Shown: in pieces, positions 5,565 through 12,515 of the stretch
Layout: each line of letters begins with the position of its first letter
Numbering within the stretch: position 1 is the first letter of the stretch
Assembly: GCA_903921665.1 (NCBI GenBank)
Contig: CAIXQT010000363.1
Location: forward strand, 1-21,723
Source of the DNA: an uncultured Opitutia bacterium
GTDB taxonomy: Bacteria > Verrucomicrobiota > Verrucomicrobiia > Opitutales > UBA953
Direction of reading: 5' to 3'
DNA: 21,723 bases
Translations under genes and position numbers: made by a program
The notes under the pieces: generated by a model
What the model saw: only the letters and a program-made list of their open reading frames with translations
Told to the model about the DNA's origin: nothing
Database searches by the model: none

Positions 5565-8039
5565 ATGCGCATCACGACCACCATTTGGATCGCCTGGCTG
5601 GCCTGCGTGACGAACCTTGGCTACGCCGCCACGTTGCCGGGCATCGAGAAGACCTGCTTCGAGTGCCACGACAAGGAGACCGCCAAGGGCGACGTCGATC
5701 TCTCCGCCCTCGCCTTCGACCCAAGCGACGCCGTGAACCGTGAGCGCTGGGCCCACGTCTATGACGTCATCGCGAAGGGAGAGATGCCACCGAAGAAGAA
5801 AGCCCTCGACCCCGCCGAACGCCAGAAGCTTGCCCGTGAAATCTCCGAGCCGCTGCTCGCCGCCGATGAAGCCGACATCAAGGCCAATGGTCGCGGCCCA
5901 CGCCGTCGCCTCAATCGCGATGAGTACGAACAAAACCTCCGCGACCTCCTTCACCTGCCGGACCTCGACATCCGGGATATCCTCCCTGCTGACCGCGAAG
6001 GCCACCACTTCAACAAGACGTCAGCCACCTTGGACATGTCGCGCGTCCAACTCACGGCCTACCTGGATGCCGCCGAGGCAGCGCTGCGTCAGGCGATGAG
6101 CTCAGGCGACCCAGCCCCGAAAACCGCGACTCATCGGATCGTCGGCATGGGTCTCTTCCCCGAAAACGATACCTTCGGAAACAAGGAGGCGATGTTCTTC
6201 GCCCGCGATAATCGCGCGCTGAACACCGAAGAACTCAAAGCCAAGGATGTCGCCAAAGATCCGACCCTCGAACTCGCGCTCTTCCGTTCCGCGCATTGGC
6301 CCTACTATGGCTACCCGAAAGGGTTCATCGCCAGGCAACCGGGTTATTACCGGCTCCGCTTCTCGGCCCGCGCCGTCCTACAGCAGAAAGGTTACGTGCT
6401 CACGCCGGCCATCGATCCCGTACCCATGACGTTCCGTGCCCGTAAGCCCTCCGGCCCGGATGTCTCGGGCGATGTCCGCGCAACCGGCGGCGTCATGGAC
6501 ATCCAGCCGACGATGGCGACCTACGAGACGACGGTGCGGCTCCTCTCGAACGAGACCTTCGAATATAGCCTCCTCGGCCTACCCGTACCGCTTGCCCGCA
6601 ACGTGAAAGGCGGTCCCCCCACTTATCGCTATCCGCCGTTTCCCGCAGGAGGGCAGCCTGGCGTGGCTTTCCAGTGGCTGGAAATCGAAGGTCCATTGAC
6701 GCCGACGGAGCAGGCCGACGCGCCTTATCGCGTGCTCTTCCCGACGCACATCCCAGCCACCGACGCCAAGGCTCTCCTACGACACTTCATCCGCCAAGCC
6801 GCGCGTGAGCCCGTCGACGAGGACACCCTCGGCCAATACGACCGACTGATCCAGGCGCGCCTCGACAAAAAGGAGCCGGTCAAGAGTGCCCTGCTGGCCG
6901 CCTATAAGGCCTTCCTTTGCTCCGGACACTTCCTCTACCTTCGCGAACCTGCGCACAACGCCGACCATTTCGCGGTCGCCGATCGTCTGTCTCACTTCCT
7001 GTCCAACAGCCGGCCTGACGCGCGTCTCCACGGCCTGGCCAAAGAAGGAAAACTTGGCGAAGAAAAGATGCTGCGTACAGAGACGGATCGCCTGCTCGCC
7101 GACGCAGGCTTCGTTCGGTTTGTCCGCGCGTTCACGGATTACTGGCTGAACCTGCGCCACGTACGCCGCGATGAGCCGGATATCCGTCTCTACCCGGAAT
7201 ATCGTTTCGATGACTACTTGGTGGACAGCATGGCCGAAGAAACCCGCGCCTATTTCGCCGGCCTGATCCGCGAAAACCTTCCCGCCAAGAATCTCGTCCA
7301 AGCCGACTTCACCTATGCCAACGACCGGATGGCCAGGCACTACGGCCTGCCGGCGCTCAAGGGCTCGGCCATGCGTAAAGTCACGCTCCCGGCCGGCAGT
7401 CCGCTCGGAGGCCTGCTCACCCAAGCCGCGATCCTCAAGGTGACCAGCAACGGCACGACGACCTCGCCCGTCATCCGCGGCGCCTGGATCATGGACCGCA
7501 TCATCGGCGAACCGCCGCCCCCGCCGCCCGCCAAAGTCCCCGCCGTCGAACCGGACATCCGCGGGGCGAAATCGATCCGCGACCTCCTCGCCCGCCATAC
7601 GCAGGACAACTCCTGCGCCAATTGCCATGCCCGCTTCGACCCCGCCGGCTTCGCGCTCGAGAACTTCGATATCCTCGGCGGATGGCGCCAGCGCTATCGC
7701 GGACTGGAACTCGGCGAGAAGACCACGGGCATCGACCGGGCCGGACATGACTTCGCCTACACGGTGGCTGACGCTGTCGACGCGAGCGGCAGACTGCGTG
7801 ATGGCCGCGCCTTCACCGACGTCCGCGGACTCAAGGCCCATTTCGCCGCCGACGACCGCCAGCTGGCCCGCAATCTCCTGCACCAGTTCGTCCTCTACGC
7901 GACCGGCACGCCAGTGCGCTTCGCCGACCGACTCAAGATCGAAGCCATCCTCGATGCCGGCGCGCACGACGGGTATCGCGTACGCGACCTTCTCCACGGC
8001 CTGATCCAAAGCCCCCTCTTCCGCGGCCCCGCGCGCTGA
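5565..8039 (+). CDS. Two-heme DUF1587/DUF1595/DUF1592/DUF1588/DUF1585 protein, exported
   Basis: An 824-residue protein with a Sec signal over about residues 1-22. Domains in order: PSCyt1-like heme segment with CFECH at 31-35; DUF1587 at about 105-175 (RRRLNRDEYEQNLRDLLHLP, then LTAYLDAAEAAL); a middle beta-rich region; DUF1595 at about 390-455; DUF1592 at about 465-590 (DRLSHFLSNSRPDARL, YANDRMARHYGLP); DUF1588 at about 600-710, with the proline run before KVPAVEPD and the second heme motif CANCH at 684-688 in the hallmark ARFDPAGFALENFD; and DUF1585 at about 755-820 (LLHQFVLYATGTP). These proteins are almost restricted to Planctomycetes and Verrucomicrobia and have no established reaction. 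They are nearly always followed by a DUF1552 gene, as here (2-nt gap), so the two probably act together outside the cytoplasm. Confidence 0.94.
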   Translation: MRITTTIWIAWLACVTNLGYAATLPGIEKTCFECHDKETAKGDVDLSALAFDPSDAVNRERWAHVYDVIAKGEMPPKKKALDPAERQKLAREISEPLLAADEADIKANGRGPRRRLNRDEYEQNLRDLLHLPDLDIRDILPADREGHHFNKTSATLDMSRVQLTAYLDAAEAALRQAMSSGDPAPKTATHRIVGMGLFPENDTFGNKEAMFFARDNRALNTEELKAKDVAKDPTLELALFRSAHWPYYGYPKGFIARQPGYYRLRFSARAVLQQKGYVLTPAIDPVPMTFRARKPSGPDVSGDVRATGGVMDIQPTMATYETTVRLLSNETFEYSLLGLPVPLARNVKGGPPTYRYPPFPAGGQPGVAFQWLEIEGPLTPTEQADAPYRVLFPTHIPATDAKALLRHFIRQAAREPVDEDTLGQYDRLIQARLDKKEPVKSALLAAYKAFLCSGHFLYLREPAHNADHFAVADRLSHFLSNSRPDARLHGLAKEGKLGEEKMLRTETDRLLADAGFVRFVRAFTDYWLNLRHVRRDEPDIRLYPEYRFDDYLVDSMAEETRAYFAGLIRENLPAKNLVQADFTYANDRMARHYGLPALKGSAMRKVTLPAGSPLGGLLTQAAILKVTSNGTTTSPVIRGAWIMDRIIGEPPPPPPAKVPAVEPDIRGAKSIRDLLARHTQDNSCANCHARFDPAGFALENFDILGGWRQRYRGLELGEKTTGIDRAGHDFAYTVADAVDASGRLRDGRAFTDVRGLKAHFAADDRQLARNLLHQFVLYATGTPVRFADRLKIEAILDAGAHDGYRVRDLLHGLIQSPLFRGPAR

Positions 8040-8041
8040 CC

Positions 8042-9340
8042 ATGCAAGCCCCCCATATCGCCCGACAACTCTCCCGCCGCCGCTTCCTCAGCGGAGCCGG
8101 GGCTTTCCTGGCCTTGCCCATCCTCGGCAGCTTCACGCCGGCCTTCGGTCGCGACAAGCCTTCCGCCCCGCCGCAGCGGATGCTCCTGATCTCGAATAAC
8201 CTCGGCGTCCTGCCCACCCAGTTCTTCCCGACGCAGACCGGCCGCGGCTATGAAGCCTCGCCTTACCTGGCGACGCTGGCGCCATTCCGCGACGACTTCA
8301 CGGTCTTCAGCGGCCTCTCCCATCCGGACGTCAACGGCGGCCACAGCACCGAGAACTGCTTCCTGACCGCCGCCCGCGGACCGACCAAGAGCGGCTTCCG
8401 CAACGAGATCTCCCTGGACCAGTTCGCCGCCGAGAAACTCGGCCAGGTCACGCGCCTTCCGACGCTCAACCTCGGGGTCAACATCGACAAAGCCAATCGC
8501 AGTCTCTCCTGGACGCGCGACGGCGTCCTGTTGCCGGCCGAAGACAGCGCCTCCGCCCTCTTCCGCCGGATGTTCCTTCAGGGCAATCCGGCCGAAGTCG
8601 CCCGCCAGCTCCACCGACTCGAAGAACGCGGCAGCATCCTGGACACTTTGCTCGACGACACCAAGCGCTACGCCCGCGACCTCGACGGCGAAGACCGCAC
8701 CCGCCTGGACCAATACCTGACCTCCGTCCGCGAGGTGGAAGCCCGCCTCCGCACCGCCCGCGAGTGGGAAATGCGCGCCAAACCCTCCACCGACCGGGCG
8801 ATGCCGACCGACATCACCGACCGCCAACTCTTCTTCGCGAAGTTCGACCTGATGCTCTCCATGGCGCAGCTTGCGTTCGAGTCGGACTCGACCCGCATCG
8901 TGACCCTGATGGTCGACGCCTTCGCCACGCCCGTCTTCAAGCTGCACCCCGACCAGAACACAACGGACGGCTATCACAACCTGAGCCACCACGGACAATC
9001 CGTCGAGAAGGTCGCCCAGCTCAAGGACGCCGACCAGCAACAGATGACGTTGCTCGCGAAGGTCCTCGGCCGCCTCACCGAACACCGCGAAGGCGATCAG
9101 CGACTGCTTGACCGCACGATGGTGCTCTTCGGTAGCAACATGGGCGACGCCAACACCCATGATAACACCAACTTGCCCATCCTACTCGCCGGTGGCGGCT
9201 TCAAGCATGGGCAGCATCTCGCTTTCCGCCGCGACCAGAACACCCCGCTTTGCAATCTGTACGTCTCGATGCTCCGGAAAATGGGCGTCGAAACGGATGC
9301 TTTCGGTTCCAGCACCGGCCCACTCGCCGGCCTAAGCTGA
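8042..9340 (+). CDS. DUF1552 family protein, twin-arginine exported
   Basis: A 432-residue protein starting 2 nt after the stop of the DUF1592-type gene, so translation is probably coupled. The N-terminus has a Tat signal: SRRRFLSG at about 11-18 followed by the hydrophobic AGAFLALPILGS. The body carries DUF1552 hallmarks: RMLLISNNLGVLPTQFFP, YLATLAPFRDDFTVFSGLSHPD, GGHSTENCFLTAARG, later ESDSTRIVTLMV and YHNLSHHGQ, and the C-terminal TMVLFGSNMGDANTHDNTNLP and LPILLAGGGFKHGQHL segments. DUF1552 is distantly related to DUF1501, in the alkaline phosphatase/sulfatase-like superfamily. Tat export implies folding, perhaps cofactor loading, in the cytoplasm before export. It is the obligate-looking genomic partner of the two-heme protein upstream. 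Family certain, reaction unknown. Confidence 0.94.
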   Translation: MQAPHIARQLSRRRFLSGAGAFLALPILGSFTPAFGRDKPSAPPQRMLLISNNLGVLPTQFFPTQTGRGYEASPYLATLAPFRDDFTVFSGLSHPDVNGGHSTENCFLTAARGPTKSGFRNEISLDQFAAEKLGQVTRLPTLNLGVNIDKANRSLSWTRDGVLLPAEDSASALFRRMFLQGNPAEVARQLHRLEERGSILDTLLDDTKRYARDLDGEDRTRLDQYLTSVREVEARLRTAREWEMRAKPSTDRAMPTDITDRQLFFAKFDLMLSMAQLAFESDSTRIVTLMVDAFATPVFKLHPDQNTTDGYHNLSHHGQSVEKVAQLKDADQQQMTLLAKVLGRLTEHREGDQRLLDRTMVLFGSNMGDANTHDNTNLPILLAGGGFKHGQHLAFRRDQNTPLCNLYVSMLRKMGVETDAFGSSTGPLAGLS

Positions 9341-9358
9341 CCCCCTCTGATTTTTACC

Positions 9359-9382
9359 ACCCCTACCCCTGCCCCTACCCCT
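9359..9382 (+). repeat. Hexanucleotide tandem array, consensus ACCCCT
   Basis: Four gapless 6-nt units, three ACCCCT and one GCCCCT (third), lie in the 52-nt gap between the DUF1552 stop and the next ATG at 9393. The tract leaves no Shine-Dalgarno for that ATG. It resembles, in reverse complement, the CTAGGG array at 388-423, but the units are not the same. Confidence 0.65.
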
Positions 9383-9392
9383 TTTCACTACG

Positions 9393-11444
9393 ATGCGCAT
9401 TCTCCTACTCTTAGTCGCAACGTCCCTTTTCGCGGCCGAACATAAGATCAAGCCGGGCGACGACCCGCAGGCCGTGATGGATGCGGCCGCACCGGGCGAC
9501 AAGCTCACCTTCCTGCCGGGCCTGCACCAACATGGCCTCAAGAAGCACCGCGCGATCCTCTACGTCGACAAGTCCGTCGAAATCGAGCTCATGGCTGGTG
9601 CGACGCTCAAGCTGGCCGATAATGTCTGTCAGAAGGAAAGCGTCGGCGAGATCACGACCGACCAGGATTCCGGCAAGAAGATCGACGACCTCGAGATCAG
9701 CGGCGCCTACGACATGAAGAAGCATAAAGTCGAGGGCTCGGAACTCTTCGGCAGCACGGTCTACACCATCATCGTCACCGGCGGCAAGAACGGCGCCCCT
9801 GACACCATCGCCTGGGGCGACGGCAAACTCTTCGACACCCCGCACAAGGGCATCCCGATCACGGGTGACTGGCAGGAGCTTAGCCACGGCGTGAAGGTCC
9901 GCTTCGCGAACAAGACCGGGCACGGCACCCGCAGCCTGTGGTTTGTGTCCTACGACGCCCCGGAAGCCTACGGGATTCGCATCGGTCACGGACTGCAGAA
10001 GGACACCATCTCCGGCGTCCGCATCACCGGCAAGGGCACCATCGACCTCAACGCCTCCCATAACGACCAGCCCAGCGGCCTGGTAAAGAACATCAACGCG
10101 TGCGTGCTCATCCATGGCCGCGTCCGCAATGTGCTCGTCGAGGGCATCACGATGACCGACACCATGCGTGCGGTGATGATGTATGGCGAACACACGGGGA
10201 AGTTCCTCCCCGGGGGCAAGGTCGGCCCCGGCGAATCGTTCGACGCCGAGAACATCACGGTGCAGTTCACGCGGACGCTCAATCCGAACGGCAGCGGCAC
10301 CCTGCTCGGCCATCCGTCCTTCCGCGGCCAGCTGCGCAACGTTCGCTGTAATTACAATTACTTCGAGACCAAGCTCACCGCCATCGAGCCTAACTTCAAC
10401 CTCGACGGGTACGAAGTCATCGGGAACGCCATCAAGAGCGAGGGCGAGGCCATCCATTGCTGGCGTCATTCGAAGAACGGCGTGATCGCCGACAATCTCC
10501 GCCTCGGCGACGTGACCTTCCGCAAGATCATCAGCGTCAACGCCCCGGCCGGCTGGGAAGCCCCGATGCCCCCGGTGATGAAGAACAATCGCAACGCCCT
10601 CGGCGACCGCGCCCAAGGCCCGCAGACCAGCCTCGAACCGAAGCCCTTCGGCCGTCGCCTGCTGGTCAGCGATTACGTCGGTAACAAGGTCGCGATCGTC
10701 GCCGCCGACGGTCGCGTCGAGTGGTCCACCCCGGCCGAACGGCCGCAGGACTCCTGGCTGCTGCCCAACGGCAACGTGCTCTTCAGCCACGTCAAAGGCG
10801 CCAAGGAAGTGAAGCCAGACCAGTCCGTCGCCTGGGAATACGTCGCCGACGCCAAGACCGAGATCCAGGGCTGCCAGCCGCTCGCCGACGGCCGCGTGCT
10901 CGTGGTCGAATGCGGCCCGGGCCGACTCCTCGAGATCGGCCGCGATGGCAAGATCGTCAAGGAGATCAAAGTTCCGCTCACCCCGACCATCCGCACCCAC
11001 GAGCAGATGCGAGGATGCCGCAAGACAGCCGACGGACGCTACCTCGTGAGCGCCAAGGGCGACCGTGCGGTCCTCGAACTTTCTGCCGACGGTAAACTTC
11101 TCCGCTCCCAGCCGGTCAACGGCGATGTCCATGACGTCCGCGAACTCGCCAACGGCAACTGGCTCGTCGCCCTCGGCGAAGGGGACGGCGTCGTAGAGTA
11201 CGACAAGGCCGGCAAGATCGTCTGGAACATCGGCCGTAACGAAGTCACCGACAACCCCCTCTACCTCGCGAGCTCCGTCGAGCGTCTCGCCAACGGCAAC
11301 ACCCTCGTCATGAACTGGCTCGGCCACGGCCACCTCGGGGCTACCGCCCAGATCTTCGAGGTCGATAGCCAGAAGAAGCTCATCCGTCAGTTCACCGACC
11401 ACCGTCAGTTCACCAGCATCAATCATATCCAGGTATTGGAGTGA
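9393..11444 (+). CDS. Exported right-handed beta-helix protein fused to a C-terminal beta-propeller
   Basis: A 683-residue protein with a short Sec signal (MRILLLLVATSLFAAE). Residues about 20-400 read as a right-handed parallel beta-helix of the pectate-lyase-like kind: repeated short strands such as ISGVRITGKGTIDL, VLVEGITMTDTMRAVMM, FDAENITVQFTRT and LDGYEVIGNAIKS. From about 425 the sequence changes to a propeller with repeated blades (RLLVSDYVGNKVAIVAADG, PDGS-type turns, WLLPNGNVLFSHV, LADGRVLVVECGPG, LANGNWLVALGEG, LANGNTLVMNWLG). In PVC genomes this propeller is usually a separate exported protein. The beta-helix suggests polysaccharide binding or lyase action, but no catalytic motif can be confirmed by eye. 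It lies 52 nt after the DUF1552 gene, probably in the same operon. Confidence 0.82.
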   Translation: MRILLLLVATSLFAAEHKIKPGDDPQAVMDAAAPGDKLTFLPGLHQHGLKKHRAILYVDKSVEIELMAGATLKLADNVCQKESVGEITTDQDSGKKIDDLEISGAYDMKKHKVEGSELFGSTVYTIIVTGGKNGAPDTIAWGDGKLFDTPHKGIPITGDWQELSHGVKVRFANKTGHGTRSLWFVSYDAPEAYGIRIGHGLQKDTISGVRITGKGTIDLNASHNDQPSGLVKNINACVLIHGRVRNVLVEGITMTDTMRAVMMYGEHTGKFLPGGKVGPGESFDAENITVQFTRTLNPNGSGTLLGHPSFRGQLRNVRCNYNYFETKLTAIEPNFNLDGYEVIGNAIKSEGEAIHCWRHSKNGVIADNLRLGDVTFRKIISVNAPAGWEAPMPPVMKNNRNALGDRAQGPQTSLEPKPFGRRLLVSDYVGNKVAIVAADGRVEWSTPAERPQDSWLLPNGNVLFSHVKGAKEVKPDQSVAWEYVADAKTEIQGCQPLADGRVLVVECGPGRLLEIGRDGKIVKEIKVPLTPTIRTHEQMRGCRKTADGRYLVSAKGDRAVLELSADGKLLRSQPVNGDVHDVRELANGNWLVALGEGDGVVEYDKAGKIVWNIGRNEVTDNPLYLASSVERLANGNTLVMNWLGHGHLGATAQIFEVDSQKKLIRQFTDHRQFTSINHIQVLE

Positions 11445-11471
11445 GCGGTTAGCGGATAGCGGTTGGCGGAC
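11444..11471 (+). repeat. Heptanucleotide tandem array, consensus AGCGGWT
   Basis: Four gapless 7-nt units start on the last base of the TGA stop codon of the beta-helix/propeller gene: AGCGGTT, AGCGGAT, AGCGGTT (again) and GGCGGAC. This is the second array in the window that begins inside a stop codon (compare 388-423). No terminator-like T-tract follows. Confidence 0.65.
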
Positions 11472-11533
11472 AGGAAAGACACACCCGATGCATCGAGCCA
11501 GGGGCAGCACCGCGTCATGAGATAGCCACCCTG

Positions 11534-11587
11534 GTAGGGCTGACCACCCTTGGTCAGCCGCGGTTGAGCGAGGGCGCTCAACCCTAC
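11534..11587. repeat. REPIN-like element 2 (compact, loop CCCT in both arms)
   Basis: GTAG at 11534-11537 is followed by a perfect 9-bp hairpin at 11538-11559 (GGCTGACCA, loop CCCT, TGGTCAGCC). After 2 nt comes a second perfect 9-bp hairpin at 11562-11583 (GGTTGAGCG, loop AGGG, CGCTCAACC) and then CTAC at 11584-11587. Read from the opposite strand, the second arm is GTAG plus hairpin with the same CCCT loop. The element continues into CCCAAGGC, the reverse complement of the GCCTTGGG that precedes GTAG in the other two copies, so it lies inverted relative to them. It sits about 120 bp before the IclR gene. Confidence 0.8.
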
Positions 11588-11635
11588 CCAAGGCACAGGT
11601 ACTGACTCTTAGGGAACCTACCCCCTGAGGGGTTG

Positions 11636-11645
11636 TCCTTAAGGA
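11636..11645. other. 10-bp palindrome TCCTTAAGGA in the IclR upstream region
   Basis: A perfect 10-bp palindrome, preceded at 11618-11633 by a small GC hairpin (ACCCC / GGGGT around CTGA). The pair could be a weak terminator of the preceding operon or a secondary regulator site. There is no T-tract and no second copy in the window. Confidence 0.25.
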
Positions 11646-11663
11646 TATGCCCCACCCGCCCGC

Positions 11664-11702
11664 TTGACTCGGGCCAATTCGGCTATTCCATACTTGGAAT
11701 AG
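11664..11702 (+). promoter_or_regulatory. Promoter with overlapping palindromic operator for the IclR operon
   Basis: TTGACT at 11664-11669 is a good -35 box. CATACT at 11689-11694 is a possible -10 box at a long spacing of 19 nt. That box falls inside a perfect inverted repeat, CTATTCCATACTTGGAATAG at 11683-11702 (8-bp arms CTATTCCA and TGGAATAG around TACT). The TTCCA-N4-TGGAA core resembles the TGGAA/TTCCA half-sites reported for IclR-type operators, in the opposite arrangement. Its place over the promoter and 9 nt before the IclR start codon suggests autorepression. The palindrome is certain, the function inferred. Confidence 0.65.
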
Positions 11703-11711
11703 TTTCCGCAT

Positions 11712-12515
11712 ATGAAAACCCCTGCCGCGAAGCGCCTTTCCTCACTCTCCGCCGAAACCAGTGCGTCGAGCGTGCCTGCCCTCGAACGCGGCCTTGCGAT
11801 GATCGAGACGCTGGCGCACCGCCCCGAAGGCCTGACGCTATCCGAACTTACCGCTGCCCTAGACCTCTCCCCGGCTTCGGCCCACCGCATCACCGGCACC
11901 CTGGAAGACGCCGGCTACCTGCGCCGTGATGAAATCACCCGCCGCTACACCCTCACCCGCAAACTCCTCCTGCTCAGCCAGCCGCGCGGCGAATCCCGCA
12001 GCCTCGTCGCGGCCGCCGCCGAAGCCATGCGCGCCATCCAGCAGCACACCGGCGAGACGACGCAGCTCTGCTGCCTCTCCGAAGACCGCTGCGTGATGCT
12101 CGATCAGCTGACCTCCCTTCATCCTTTCAAGTACGTCGTCGATATCGGCTCCCACGCCCCGCTCCACTGCACGGCGCCCGGCAAGGCGATGCTAGCCTTC
12201 CTACCCGACGCCGACCAGGACGCCGTGCTCTCTCGCCTGAAGCTCGAGAAGCACACGGAAAAGACAATCGTCACGAAGCGCGACCTCGCCACGGAGATCG
12301 AACGCATCCGCACCCTGGGCTACGCCTTGGACAAGGGTGAGCACTTCGACGGGATCAATTGCGTCGCGGCACCCATCCTTGACCAGCACGGCCATGCCAT
12401 CGGCGCCGTGACCATCGCGGGCCCGTCCAGCCGCTTCCCGGCTGCCGCCATGGCGGAACGCGGCCAGTTCATCCGGGCACAGGCCGACCGCATCGCGCGC
12501 GCCTTCCTTTCCTGA
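11712..12515 (+). CDS. IclR family transcriptional regulator
   Basis: A 267-residue cytoplasmic regulator. A winged helix-turn-helix spans about residues 20-85 (VPALERGLAMIETLAHRPEG, LTLSELTAALDLSPASAHRITGTL split by the turn, then RRDEITRRYTLT for the wing). The IclR ligand-binding domain follows at about 95-265, with YVVDIGSHAPLHCTAPGKAMLAF, the family-typical EHFDGINCVAAPILD and a GAVTIAGPSSRF segment. The start is ATG at 11712, 9 nt after a perfect 20-bp palindrome. The stop overlaps the next start as TGATG, so the regulator is translationally coupled to the PSCyt1/DUF1549/DUF1553 gene that it probably controls. IclR proteins usually sense small organic acids or aromatic or sugar-derived acids; the effector here is unknown. 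Confidence 0.95.
   Translation: MKTPAAKRLSSLSAETSASSVPALERGLAMIETLAHRPEGLTLSELTAALDLSPASAHRITGTLEDAGYLRRDEITRRYTLTRKLLLLSQPRGESRSLVAAAAEAMRAIQQHTGETTQLCCLSEDRCVMLDQLTSLHPFKYVVDIGSHAPLHCTAPGKAMLAFLPDADQDAVLSRLKLEKHTEKTIVTKRDLATEIERIRTLGYALDKGEHFDGINCVAAPILDQHGHAIGAVTIAGPSSRFPAAAMAERGQFIRAQADRIARAFLS

Noticed and set aside
9411..11711. 766-residue minus-strand frame across the beta-helix/propeller gene
   Set aside because: Antisense shadow of a gene with clear families; it also runs through the REPIN and the heptamer array.
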